A program made the position numbers and the translations under genes. Below, one piece after another: positions 37,400 to 45,299 of a stretch of 64,000 nt of DNA. How positions within the stretch are numbered: position 1 is the stretch's first letter; each line of letters begins with the position of its first letter. This DNA comes from CBDAPI01 sp965248635 (GTDB lineage Bacteria > Acidobacteriota > UBA6911 > RPQK01 > CBDAPI01). Where the stretch lies: positions 3,472,001-3,536,000 of the forward strand of contig OZ252114.1 in assembly GCA_965248635.1 (NCBI GenBank), written 5' to 3'. The notes below the pieces were generated by a model that was given only the letters and a program-made list of their open reading frames with translations, ran no database searches and had not been told where the DNA came from.

Positions 37400-37795
37400 A
37401 TGGGAGCCAGACTGACTCCGAAACAACTGGATCAGATCGTGCGGGAGTACTTTGGACCCATCGGAGCGGGCGAGTGCCCGATCTGTCCGGACTGCGGAGA
37501 AGACCTCGAAATTGAGTCCTCCTCGGTGGCCGGCTTCGGCCTCCAGCTTCGGATCAACTGCTCGGGCTGTGAGGCTCTCTCCACGTGGGTTCAGCCCCAG
37601 CCGGTCCGGGACTGGAAAACACTCCACCTCGATTACTTCGCAGAGTGTTACCTGTTAGAGGACACGATCCGCTGCCCCTATGACGACTGCTATGTGACCT
37701 GGGCCGAGTTCAGTGACAGGGTCGTCCAGTTCAACTGTCCTTACTGCAATCGCCGCGGACGGATCATCGTCACTCCAACAGAGGAGGTCCTGTGA
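37400..37795 (+). CDS. Zinc-ribbon protein, unknown function
   Basis: 131 residues with three paired cysteine sites: CPICPDCGEDLEIES near residue 24, INCSGCEAL near 56, and CPYDDCYVTW with FNCPYCNRRGRI in the last 40 residues. These form probable zinc ribbons. The ATG at 37400 follows GAGGTG by nine bases. It lies 43 bases after the TPR operon and may be its last member. It has no DNA-binding or enzyme domain that I recognise. Confidence 0.7.
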   Translation: MGARLTPKQLDQIVREYFGPIGAGECPICPDCGEDLEIESSSVAGFGLQLRINCSGCEALSTWVQPQPVRDWKTLHLDYFAECYLLEDTIRCPYDDCYVTWAEFSDRVVQFNCPYCNRRGRIIVTPTEEVL

Positions 37796-37828
37796 GTCTG
37801 CGCGCCTGTTCTGTGTGCTTTCCCTGAT

Positions 37829-37849
37829 GGAACTTGGAACGTTGGAACA
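37829..37849. repeat. Short heptad repeat (TTGGAAC)
   Basis: GGAACTTGGAACGTTGGAAC is a short copy of the 7-bp GGAAC family with one extra base in the last unit. It sits beside the T-run of the terminator at 37852-37904. Confidence 0.7.
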
Positions 37850-37851
37850 AG

Positions 37852-37904
37852 AAAAAAGGGAGACCCACCGCACCGGGCAGCCGGTTCGGTACGGTGAGCC
37901 TCCC
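37852..37904 (-). terminator. Intrinsic terminator of the ompA-like gene
   Basis: On the minus strand, GGGAGGCTCACCG pairs with CGGTGGGTCTCCC over two blocks (five base pairs each side of a three-base mismatch), with a 21-base loop, and is followed by TTTTTTC. It lies 30 bases after the original stop codon of the interrupted ompA-like gene (37934), as expected for that gene's native terminator. Confidence 0.75.
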
Positions 37905-38012
37905 GGGGAGGCAGCGGCGAGAAAGGCCGCCGCCTAATTCATCGCGAGTTCAGCGATAGCACGATTGAGCAGCACTTTGACCTCTGCTCGCCGATTGGCC
38001 TGGCGTCCTTCA

Positions 38013-38029
38013 CTAGCCCGGATTATGCA
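38013..38029. repeat. Left target duplication (CTAG) and terminal inverted repeat of the IS1380-type element
   Basis: CTAG at 38013-38016 is the target copy. CCCGGATTATGCA from 38017 is the terminal inverted repeat. It extends with one mismatch to about 16 bp when compared with the right end. Confidence 0.88.
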
Positions 38030-39669
38030 AGAACCGTAGTCCGGTGTTGAAAAACGACTCGAGAAGTGGCCCAACTCGGAAGCGGGCAGGTGTGACAGGC
38101 GGATTTGCGAAGAATATGGGTTGGCGAGGCGTTTGAGTGGTTTGGGGAGTGAATTTCAGACAGATCTGGGCCTGGATGAGTGTCGGAAGCGGTTTTCCGG
38201 GGGAGCTGGGAAAAGCTAACTGGAGTTCAGGCGACTCAAGACGAGGTGGAAGAGGGGTTGTTCGGGGAAGGCTGAGGAAAGATGGACCCAGATGCGTCGA
38301 GTGGTTTGTCGGATCCGGGCCCCAATCTTGAGGACCCGACGACGTAAGGTTTCGATTTCGAGCTTGTGCCAGGGGGTTCCGTGCAGATAGTCGCGCAGGC
38401 GCACGAACATCTGGTAAGCCAGTGCATGCAGGAGGAGTCGAAACTGATTGGCCAGGAATCGATGACAGCTGAGTCGGTCCATGCTCAGATGATTCTTGAA
38501 GGCCTTGATGAAGTTCTCGGTCTGCCCTCGGTTTGTGTAGTGGTCATAAAGTGATTGGGAGCAGAGATCGTCCCGGTTGGTGACTACAAAGCGACGGTTG
38601 ATCCCACGCTGATCGACCTCCACTTTGACAATGACGCGACGGGATCGATCCCAGCTGTGGGCTCGATAAAGAAACTCGTCAAACTGACGCTGTTTTTCCT
38701 CCAGCTCAACGAACCTCAGCCGAGTCGAATCCAGCAGCGGCTCGACCACTCGCTGCAGGCGAGGGTTTCGACTTAACCCAATGACATATTGGAGTTTATT
38801 CTCTTCACCTTCACAGAACTCGTAGAGCCGAGGCGTGGCAAAGCCGCTGTCGGCCCGAATCTCAATCTCGACATCCGTCCCCACTCCTTGTCGGATGGCC
38901 TCCACGACGCGCTTCAAAACGGGCACGATGTGAGAGGCAGCCCCCTTGTTGCCAGGTCTCAACATGGCACACACCAGGTCTCCCGTGGCGGCATCGAAGA
39001 TCAGCAAAGGATGCAGAATGTGGTTTCGGTAATACCCGTGGTAGAAGGAGAACTCCTGTTGGCCGTGAGTGTGGTCATCGGTACTGTCCAGATCCAGGAT
39101 GATCTTGCTGGGGCGTCTCTTCTTCAGGGAGCGCACATAACGGCCTAGCAGCCACCGGCTCAGACGCATCAGATCCTTCTTGGTGACGGAGTTCTCCAAA
39201 CGGGAGAAAGTCGGCTGGGTGGCCAAGTCGGGATCGCTCTCGGGCAACTGATCACAGACTGTCTTGAGCATCGGATCCGAGCGCAGCGTATCGGCGTCGT
39301 TACAGTCTTCGTAGCCGGCCACGATCTGCAAGACTCGTTGTCGGATCAACTTCAACAGGTCATGACGAATGTAGCGTTGGTCTCGACTTTCCGAAATACA
39401 GGAACTGAAGCCCTCGCACAATCGATGTTGACGATCCAGCGATCCAAACAACAACCATCCTGCGTCGGAAGTGAGGCTCCCCCCATCAAAACGAGCCGTG
39501 ATGTTTCTGTGGCTATGAAATGGCAGGGTATTCTGGCAGACTGTTTTTGACATTGCCGTAGCTCCTGTTTAGGGTCTTTGTTTCTCTAAACCCTTTTATA
39601 TCAGAGAGCTACGGCCTTTTTTCTGGGCCCAAATCTCACTTGAATTTAGATCTCCTGCATAATCCGGGC
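38017..39669. mobile_element. IS1380-family insertion sequence, complete
   Basis: 1,653 bp bounded by inverted repeats CCCGGATTATGCA (38017-38029 and, reversed, 39657-39669) and flanked by a direct CTAG duplication on each side. It contains one intact transposase gene. The target gene is restored in frame when the element is removed, so both ends are exact. The uninterrupted frames on both sides suggest a recent insertion. Confidence 0.92.
38216..39553 (-). CDS. IS1380-family transposase
   Basis: An intact 445-residue DDE transposase. The acidic triad is visible: Asp in SKIILDLDSTDDHTHGQQ, Asp in VEIEIRADSGFATPRLY and Glu in YTNRGQTENFIKAFKNHL. The N-terminal NITARFDGGSLTSDAGWLLF is characteristic of the family (PF13701-type). 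The ATG at 39553 follows AGGAG by about eight bases. It is the only gene of the element, transcribed in the same direction as the gene it interrupts. Confidence 0.95.
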   Translation of the reverse strand: MSKTVCQNTLPFHSHRNITARFDGGSLTSDAGWLLFGSLDRQHRLCEGFSSCISESRDQRYIRHDLLKLIRQRVLQIVAGYEDCNDADTLRSDPMLKTVCDQLPESDPDLATQPTFSRLENSVTKKDLMRLSRWLLGRYVRSLKKRRPSKIILDLDSTDDHTHGQQEFSFYHGYYRNHILHPLLIFDAATGDLVCAMLRPGNKGAASHIVPVLKRVVEAIRQGVGTDVEIEIRADSGFATPRLYEFCEGEENKLQYVIGLSRNPRLQRVVEPLLDSTRLRFVELEEKQRQFDEFLYRAHSWDRSRRVIVKVEVDQRGINRRFVVTNRDDLCSQSLYDHYTNRGQTENFIKAFKNHLSMDRLSCHRFLANQFRLLLHALAYQMFVRLRDYLHGTPWHKLEIETLRRRVLKIGARIRQTTRRIWVHLSSAFPEQPLFHLVLSRLNSS

Positions 39670-39673
39670 TAGT
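39657..39673. repeat. Right terminal inverted repeat and target duplication of the IS1380-type element
   Basis: TGCATAATCCGGG (39657-39669) is the reverse complement of the left end, and CTAG (39670-39673) is the second target copy. Confidence 0.88.
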
Positions 39674-40564
39674 GGAGTTGTCGGCCACTGCCATGAACTC
39701 ACCAAAACCGTGAGGTCGCACAAACCAGCGCAGTGGAACCGAGTGCTCCTCAGCCAGGTACTGAATCACCGACTCGGCACGGCGACGGCTCAAGTGACGA
39801 TTGAAGTCGATGGGCCCGTCAGAGGAGGCGAAGCCCGTCACCTGGAAAAGAATCCCCTGGCGGCGCTCGGTCGCAGAGGTCAGGAGCTCGTCGAGCTGCT
39901 TCCGGGCCTCTTCAGCCAGTTCGACGCTCCCCACCTGGAACTGGACTGTGATGGACTCAACCTGAAGATAGTCGTCGAGATTCGAGAGTTGACCCTCCAG
40001 ATACCCCACTTTCCGGGCATTCTCGTCAGCCTGGAGCCTGGTCTTCCGTAGGTCCGTCATGACTTGACCCAGGCGCTTCCCTGTGTCCCTGGCATCCTTG
40101 CGAATTCGAGCGGAGGTACTGGTCATCTCCTCGACCTGGCCGCCCAGCTGGATCATATCCTGCTCCATCCCTCCCAGTTGAGTGTCGAACTGGGAGGCCC
40201 TGGCTTCGACTGTGGAGGCGACTTTGAGATCGATATGCTTCATTTTGATCGACTTTGCCGTGAGCAAACCCGACTGATCCTGCCGTCCTCGAACCAGGAC
40301 ACGCAGACCTCGCATCAGATCTGAGGGCCGATAGATGCGGGGGTAGCGAAGGAAGTTCTTCGTTTGCTCTTGGATCTCAGTCCCTGGCTCCAGCAGCACG
40401 ATGAACTGGTGGCCCCTGAGATCGTCCACGATCATTCGTTGCGGGGTGCTGGATAGTACCACCCCTTCGATTCGGACCTTCTTCCCTGCCTCCAGTAGAG
40501 AAAAACAGGTCATCAGTATCAATGTGAAGAAAAGCAGCATTGACTTGCGGGAGTTCTTGTTCAT

Positions 40565-40956
40565 TCTTGGTTCCTCCTTGAGCTTGCTTCGAACTCTGGT
40601 TTTTCGGCCCGCTGCCGATCACCGGACCACCCGGTTGACCAGCACCTGAGCAAGTTCCGTTCCAATCCCGGGGAAACCACTATAACTATATGTAAATCCA
40701 CTACTTAAGGAATATCATCACTCAAAACTCAAGCCCCGTGGGCAAGGAATTTTTCCCTCTATCAGGGAAAGTTTCCCGGGCCTGGTGGAAGTTCTTGTCT
40801 CTGGTTGGAGTCGCTAACGCCAAATGCTATGATCTTGCGATTCGGGCCCGGATCCAGGGCTCAAGAGTTGCGTAGACCGAGCCGCTGGCTTCGTCTCGCA
40901 GGAGAGTAGCCTGAAGAGCTGGAAGGCCGAGTCACCTCACTGATGCACAGTAACCG
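40565..40956. other. Intergenic region upstream of the ompA-like gene and the aspartoacylase-like gene
   Basis: 392 bases between divergent genes. An AT-rich stretch at about 40680-40735 probably carries the ompA promoter on the minus strand, but no box pair is convincing. A 7-bp hairpin, TTTCCCT (40752-40758) with AGGGAAA (40764-40770), is followed by another TTTCCC and could be an operator. No riboswitch class is recognised. Confidence 0.5.
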
Positions 40957-41907
40957 ATGAGTTGGAGCGGAAACGGAAATCCTCAGGTCGTGGGCTCATG
41001 GGGCGAGCAGTTACACGGACCCGCTCTGGTCGTGGTCGCCGGGGTCCATGGTAACGAGCTGGGCGGAGTCATTGCCCTGACCCGGTTGCTGCAAGAGCTT
41101 GAAGCCGGCAACAGGGTTGCCCGGGGGAGGCTGGTGGGTCTCAGGGGCAACTGCCAGGCCCTCGACCTTGGAGTGCGCTGGATCCATCAGGATCTGAATC
41201 GGCTCTGGACCGAGGAGCAGGTCGACGGGTTACGTTCCCACCCTGATCCTTCCCAACTCGACGCTGAGAGTCGAGAGCAGGCTCGACTGCTGCAGATCGT
41301 TGAGCCCCTCCTGAGCACCACGCCCGCTGGTCGGCTCTACCTGCTGGACCTGCACTCTACTTCCAGCCAGAGTCCACCCTTCTTGATTGTCAATCGTCAG
41401 CCGTCCAGCCGGCGGCTGGGGGCCCGGTTTCCAGTTCCGATGGTTTTTGGGTTTCATGATGAGATCCACGGGACCCTGGTGGGCTATTTCGACTCGAGAG
41501 GCATTCCCGCGCTGGGTTTCGAAGGAGGTCAGCACGAATCGAAAGATGCGGTTCTTTTTCACCTCGCTATTCTGCGGCTGGCCCTCGTCTTCACTGGGAT
41601 CTTGAAAGAAGAGGACTGCGCCCACTTTCGGCAGTCGATGGAGATGCTGGAGCAGTCTTCCCGGGGTCTACCCCGGGCCCATCAAGTTCGCCACCGGCAT
41701 CCGGTTCAGCCCCGCGACCAGTTCCGGATGGAACCCGATCTGGTTAACTTTCAGCCGGTTCAAAAGAATCAGCTCCTGGCCCGTGACCGGAAGGGAGAGA
41801 TCCGGTCACCTCACTCCGGAAGGATCCTCATGCCCCTGTATCAGGCCCAGGGAGACGACGGGTTCTTCATCGTCGATCCGATCGAACTACGGGCGGTCGA
41901 TTCCTGA
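40957..41907 (+). CDS. Succinylglutamate desuccinylase/aspartoacylase family zinc hydrolase
   Basis: A 316-residue member of the AstE/AspA family of zinc carboxypeptidase-like amidohydrolases, which release an acyl group from N-acylated amino acids. The first zinc motif is VVVAGVHGNELGG (His and Glu), and the third ligand is in LYLLDLHSTSSQSPP. NRLWTEEQ gives the substrate-binding Arg-type segment, and GFEGGQHESKDAV supplies the catalytic Glu. No neighbouring arginine-catabolism genes are present, so the substrate may be another N-acyl amino acid. Start ATG 40957 with no strong ribosome binding site. Confidence 0.85.
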   Translation: MSWSGNGNPQVVGSWGEQLHGPALVVVAGVHGNELGGVIALTRLLQELEAGNRVARGRLVGLRGNCQALDLGVRWIHQDLNRLWTEEQVDGLRSHPDPSQLDAESREQARLLQIVEPLLSTTPAGRLYLLDLHSTSSQSPPFLIVNRQPSSRRLGARFPVPMVFGFHDEIHGTLVGYFDSRGIPALGFEGGQHESKDAVLFHLAILRLALVFTGILKEEDCAHFRQSMEMLEQSSRGLPRAHQVRHRHPVQPRDQFRMEPDLVNFQPVQKNQLLARDRKGEIRSPHSGRILMPLYQAQGDDGFFIVDPIELRAVDS

Positions 41908-41912
41908 AGTAA

Positions 41913-41942
41913 GATTCCAGAACCCGGAACCCGGAACTCGAT
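41913..41942. repeat. Heptanucleotide tandem repeat (GGAACCC)
   Basis: CCAGAACCCGGAACCCGGAACTC contains three 7-bp units between two convergent genes. It belongs to the same periodic family as the other arrays. Confidence 0.82.
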
Positions 41943-42997
41943 TAGTGATCCTGCCGATAGTGCTCGGCAATCCAGTCACGCCCAAAGTCGCTCTCATAAT
42001 CGCGCCACACAGAGTGGACGTGATTGGCGTTGTTCTGAATATTGTCGAACTCGATTAGAAAAGTCTTTCCGTGGACCCGGTAATAGTGCGGGTGCCCCAG
42101 ACCCTTCTCCAGGCCTCCCATCCACGCGAAGTAGATTTCGTCCCCACTTTCCTGGACCCGCTTCTCTCTGGCCTCAGCCAGATCGGGAGGGACATTGTGG
42201 ATGTACTCCTCGATGAGAGCTTGCAAGAGACCCTGCTGCTTCGAAGTCATCCCGCTTCGTTTCAAGCCCTTGGCAGGAACGCAGGAAAACTCCACGGCCC
42301 TGGCGTTGCTCGTGAAAATGTCCTTGGGTGGCTGGGGCGCCAGAATAGCCTGCTCCCGTTGCTTCGCATCCAGAGAGTTGATCAGGGCTCGAGCCTTGTC
42401 CTCTTCGTTGCACAAGACTCTCAGGCCCTTTTGGGGCCCTTGCAGTACCCGATGGGGGTTGGCACCAAGGAACATCGGTGTCGTGGCCCGAATGCTTCCC
42501 TTGTCAACTGTGAAATGGAATGAGATGTGGTGGCCTTCCACTCTCCATCCCCACAGCCCCTCCCCGGTTGCTTCTCCGTAAATCGAAAAATAATACAGAT
42601 CGGGATTGCGCAGCGCCAGCATATCGCTCCCGCCTTCCCGAGCCCGCTCCAGTTCCAGAAGCAGCTGTTCGAGACTCATAATGGTCTTGGTCTTGTAATA
42701 GCCGCTGCGGCTCAAACCGCTGGCCACCAGCGCGTCGGCGAGCCGAATCTGGTGGGGCTCCATCTGACTATAGGGCAGCCCAATGCGGCCGCGCATGGGA
42801 ATGAAATGCCACTTCTCCCACTCTTCCTGGCTGAAGGGAAATACAGATTGGTTCCGCTGCTCCCAGGTCAGGGCTGCCAGGAAGTTGCGTGCGGCCTGAA
42901 CCATCAGTTCATCCGACTCGCTGGAATGCGCCGAAGTTGTAGCGGTCGTAATGTGGACCAGCGCAATCAGCATTCCACACAGGATGAAAGTTTTCAT
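41942..42997 (-). CDS. DUF3500 secreted protein
   Basis: 351 residues of a DUF3500 protein, exported by a signal peptide (MKTFILCGMLIALVHITTA). Conserved segments include NFLAALTWEQRNQSVFPF, WHFIPMRGRIGLPYSQM, YYFSIYGEATGEGLWGWRVE-GHH (the GxxGGWR-type motif) and HVHSVWRDYESDFGRDWI at the end. The ATG at 42997 is chosen because GGAGG lies seven bases upstream. The biochemical role of the family is unknown to me. It has no operon partner. Confidence 0.88.
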   Translation of the reverse strand: MKTFILCGMLIALVHITTATTSAHSSESDELMVQAARNFLAALTWEQRNQSVFPFSQEEWEKWHFIPMRGRIGLPYSQMEPHQIRLADALVASGLSRSGYYKTKTIMSLEQLLLELERAREGGSDMLALRNPDLYYFSIYGEATGEGLWGWRVEGHHISFHFTVDKGSIRATTPMFLGANPHRVLQGPQKGLRVLCNEEDKARALINSLDAKQREQAILAPQPPKDIFTSNARAVEFSCVPAKGLKRSGMTSKQQGLLQALIEEYIHNVPPDLAEAREKRVQESGDEIYFAWMGGLEKGLGHPHYYRVHGKTFLIEFDNIQNNANHVHSVWRDYESDFGRDWIAEHYRQDH

Positions 42998-43064
42998 CTC
43001 GATCCTCCTTGATCTGGGTACTGACCGGATCTTATGGACCGGCACGGATATTGTCAAAGTAATC

Positions 43065-43087
43065 GGGTTCTGGGTTCTGGGTTCTAG
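43065..43087. repeat. Heptanucleotide tandem repeat (GGGTTCT)
   Basis: Three tandem GGGTTCT units (AGAACCC on the other strand) lie between the DUF3500 gene start and the SDR gene. Confidence 0.85.
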
Positions 43088-43179
43088 TTTTTGGTTCGTG
43101 CATAGTTCCCGAATTGCGACTACAAAGTGAACCAGCTAGAGTGAAGCGACGAAAATCCCCATCGACAAAGGAGTCAGAC

Positions 43180-44025
43180 GTGTTTCAAAGCGATCTCTTG
43201 AAGGGACAGAGCATTCTAATCACCGGTGGTGGCACCGGTCTGGGGCGTGTCATGACCGAGCGCTTCGCCGAGCTGGGGGCCCGGGTGGCCATCCTGGGAC
43301 GGCGTAGCGAACCCCTGGAGGAAACTGTAAGGGCCATACGCAAGGCGGGCGGAACCGCCGCCTGGACCAGCGCCGACGTGCGCGATCCCGAGCAGGTCGA
43401 CGCCGCGATCGAGAAGCTCGAAGGCGAGCTGGGCCATTTCACGGGACTGCTGAACAACGCGGCCGGCAATTTCCTGGCCCCATCCGAGGATCTTTCCGCC
43501 AACGCCTTCAATTCCGTCGTTCAGATCGTGCTCTACGGGACCTATCACTCGACCATGGCCCTGGGACGGCGCTGGATTGAACGGAAAACACCCGCCCATG
43601 TACTCTCGATCGTCACCACCTACGCCTGGACCGGTTCCCCCTTTGTCATGCCCAGTGCCTGTGCCAAGGCCGGTGTGCTGGCCATGACTCGCTCCCTGGC
43701 CGTCGAGTGGGGTACCTACGGCATTCGTTCCAATGCCATCGCCCCGGGTCCATTTCCCACCAAAGGAGCTTTCTCGCGCCTGTTTCCCCCGGAGTTCCAG
43801 GCCCGCGGCGAAATGACAAATCCGCTGGGTCGCTTTGGCCGGCCCCCGGAGCTGGCCAACCTGGCTTCCTTTCTTTTCTCGCCCATGGCCTCCTACATCA
43901 ACGGCGAGTGCGTGGTCATCGACGGGGGCGAGTGGCTCAAGGCCCAGGGGTTCGCCAGTTTTACTGACTTCCCCCGCGAACAGGTGAAGGCCCAGATGGA
44001 GGCCATGCGACCGAAGAAGAGTTAA
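43180..44025 (+). CDS. Short-chain dehydrogenase, 2,4-dienoyl-CoA-reductase-like
   Basis: 281 residues from a GTG at 43180 that follows AAGGAG by six bases; no upstream ATG has a comparable site. The NADP-binding motif is ITGGGTGLGRVM, followed by NNAAGNF. The usual YxxxK catalytic pair is replaced by SACAKAGVLAMTRSLAVEWG, which keeps the Lys but lacks the Tyr. Dienoyl-CoA reductases of this branch do the same. RSNAIAPGPFPTKGAF supports the same branch. The likely role is reduction of unsaturated acyl-CoA in beta-oxidation. It ends convergently with the TPP subunit at a shared palindrome. Confidence 0.88.
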   Translation: MFQSDLLKGQSILITGGGTGLGRVMTERFAELGARVAILGRRSEPLEETVRAIRKAGGTAAWTSADVRDPEQVDAAIEKLEGELGHFTGLLNNAAGNFLAPSEDLSANAFNSVVQIVLYGTYHSTMALGRRWIERKTPAHVLSIVTTYAWTGSPFVMPSACAKAGVLAMTRSLAVEWGTYGIRSNAIAPGPFPTKGAFSRLFPPEFQARGEMTNPLGRFGRPPELANLASFLFSPMASYINGECVVIDGGEWLKAQGFASFTDFPREQVKAQMEAMRPKKS

Positions 44026-44045
44026 CCCGGATTAATCCGGGTTAA
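44022..44045. repeat. Perfect 24-bp palindrome holding both stop codons of convergent genes
   Basis: Half-site TTAACCCGGATT followed directly by its reverse complement. The SDR stop TAA (44023-44025) and the TPP-subunit stop (44032-44034, minus strand) both lie inside it. It may act as a bidirectional terminator or a protein-binding site. There is no loop and no T-run. Confidence 0.85.
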
Positions 44046-44625
44046 GGGCTTTCCTCAATCGTCGAGCTGATTCGGCGAGGGAGACTTTCAGGTACTCAGC
44101 TTCCTCTTTCTCGCTGCGGCTGATGGGGCCCTCGTCTCCGGGCTCGATTTGCACCTCGACAAAGCCAGGACCGTCACTCTGAAGAATTCCAGAAAGTGCC
44201 TGTTTATAGTCATTTGGTTCATCAAACCTGTAGACTCGACTGAATCCGGCTGAGCGGGCCAGGCCACTCCAATCCACACTCCCACGGGCGGGGGTTTTCT
44301 GGTTGCCGGTAATCTCGTAGGTCCCATTGACCAGAACGAAGAGAATCAGGTTCGAGACACCGGATTCCACGATCGTGGCTAAGGTCCCGAGACTCATCAG
44401 CATGCTGCCATCACCGTTCAGACAGATCACTTTGCGGCGAGGTTGAGCCATGGCCAGCCCCAGGGCCAGGTCGGCCGCATGGCCCATGGCGCTGTCGGCC
44501 GAGGCCAAGTCCAACTCGTGCTTCGAGAGCCGGCCCCAGGGTCGAACCGCCGCCATGGTCGTGACCACGATCTCCTCTTGTCTCAGCCCGGCCAGCGGTG
44601 CCAGCAGTTCTTCTTTCGTCAGCAT
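44032..44625 (-). CDS. TPP-dependent decarboxylase, C-terminal (TPP-binding) subunit
   Basis: A 197-residue subunit equivalent to ComE of sulfopyruvate decarboxylase or the TPP-binding half of phosphonopyruvate-decarboxylase-like enzymes. The TPP/Mg motif is visible as GDGSMLMSLGTLATIVESG followed by NLILFVLVNGTYEITGNQ. SADSAMGHAADLALGLA is the conserved entry to the domain. The ATG at 44625 follows the partner subunit's stop by seven bases. Paired with 44632-45195 it would make one alpha-keto-acid decarboxylase. Neighbours give no clue to the acid used. Confidence 0.85.
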   Translation of the reverse strand: MLTKEELLAPLAGLRQEEIVVTTMAAVRPWGRLSKHELDLASADSAMGHAADLALGLAMAQPRRKVICLNGDGSMLMSLGTLATIVESGVSNLILFVLVNGTYEITGNQKTPARGSVDWSGLARSAGFSRVYRFDEPNDYKQALSGILQSDGPGFVEVQIEPGDEGPISRSEKEEAEYLKVSLAESARRLRKALNPD

Positions 44626-44631
44626 GATCAA

Positions 44632-45195
44632 TCAGATGAAGTCCTGTGTCAGCAGCAAGGCCACGGGCCGGGATTCACGTCTGGCACGGCCCCACGCTTC
44701 GGCTACTCCCGGCAGGTCGGCATTGGACTCGTAGAAACGGTAGGGAAGGCTCCAGGCGCTCAGGGTCGGCTCCGTGACCAAAGCCGCCGAATCCAGGTCC
44801 TTCCGGACCAAGTCTTCAGGAACCGGAGATTTCATTTCAGAACGGGCTCCCAGAGCCTGCAGTTTTGCATAGCCTCTGTATCCGATCAGGCAGAGAAGGG
44901 GAACGCCCATTCGAACAGCAGTCCCGCGCAGGCTGTCACCACTCTCCAGCAGGCCGGTATTCTGGATCAGTACGACGGGCTGCTGACCTCCCATCCACAG
45001 GCCGGAGGCGATGGCGAAAGCCTCACCTTCACGGGTCACTGTCAGCAAAGTCACGTCGGGCGAGTCCTCGACAGCACGGAAAAGAGCCGCCGATCCGTTG
45101 TCGGGGAGTCCGACCACATGCGAAGTACCCAGCCTGGTCAGCTCGGCGAGCAGAAGGTCGGCGTTCGGTGGGCCGGCACCAGACAATTTCGTCAC
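44632..45195 (-). CDS. TPP-dependent decarboxylase, N-terminal (PYR) subunit
   Basis: 187 residues equivalent to ComD. LLLAELTRLGTSHVVGLPDN opens the pyrimidine-binding domain. LLTVTREGEAFAIASGLWMG contains the Glu that activates TPP, and VVLIQNTGLLESGDSLRG follows. The start is a GTG (45195). It is transcribed with the C-terminal subunit immediately downstream and lies 104 bases after the fumarase gene on the same strand. Whether the pair decarboxylates sulfopyruvate, phosphonopyruvate or another keto acid cannot be decided. Confidence 0.85.
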   Translation of the reverse strand: MTKLSGAGPPNADLLLAELTRLGTSHVVGLPDNGSAALFRAVEDSPDVTLLTVTREGEAFAIASGLWMGGQQPVVLIQNTGLLESGDSLRGTAVRMGVPLLCLIGYRGYAKLQALGARSEMKSPVPEDLVRKDLDSAALVTEPTLSAWSLPYRFYESNADLPGVAEAWGRARRESRPVALLLTQDFI

Positions 45196-45299
45196 AATCT
45201 GAACTCACACCGATGGATCAGGCTAGCACAGTGTAGGAGCGGTTTCCCTCCATGCGGACCACAGAGGGTCCTCCTACTCTGCGGGGGCTCTCCACTTCC

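Larger units (their letters stand above)
37934..40564 (-). pseudogene. OmpA-family outer-membrane protein, disrupted by an IS1380-type element
   Basis: The 5' part (40564-39670) encodes a signal peptide, a beta-rich domain (VRIEGVVLSSTPQRMIVDDL), a coiled-coil region and most of an OmpA C-terminal peptidoglycan-binding domain (VTGFASSDGPIDFNRHLSRR, then FVRPHGFGEF). Past the element, bases 38016-37934 encode the missing end EGRQANRRAEVKVLLNRAIA up to a TAG. Removing the element and one CTAG copy rejoins the frame exactly (NSTS-EGRQ). The ATG at 40564 follows AAGGAGG by seven bases. As sequenced, the protein would end in about 22 element-encoded residues and lose the conserved terminal helix. 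Confidence 0.92.

Noticed and set aside
40752..40957. Possible glycine or c-di-GMP riboswitch before the aspartoacylase-like gene
   Set aside because: GGAGAG and GCCGAG fragments occur, but the conserved cores of these classes are absent. Only a short hairpin can be supported.
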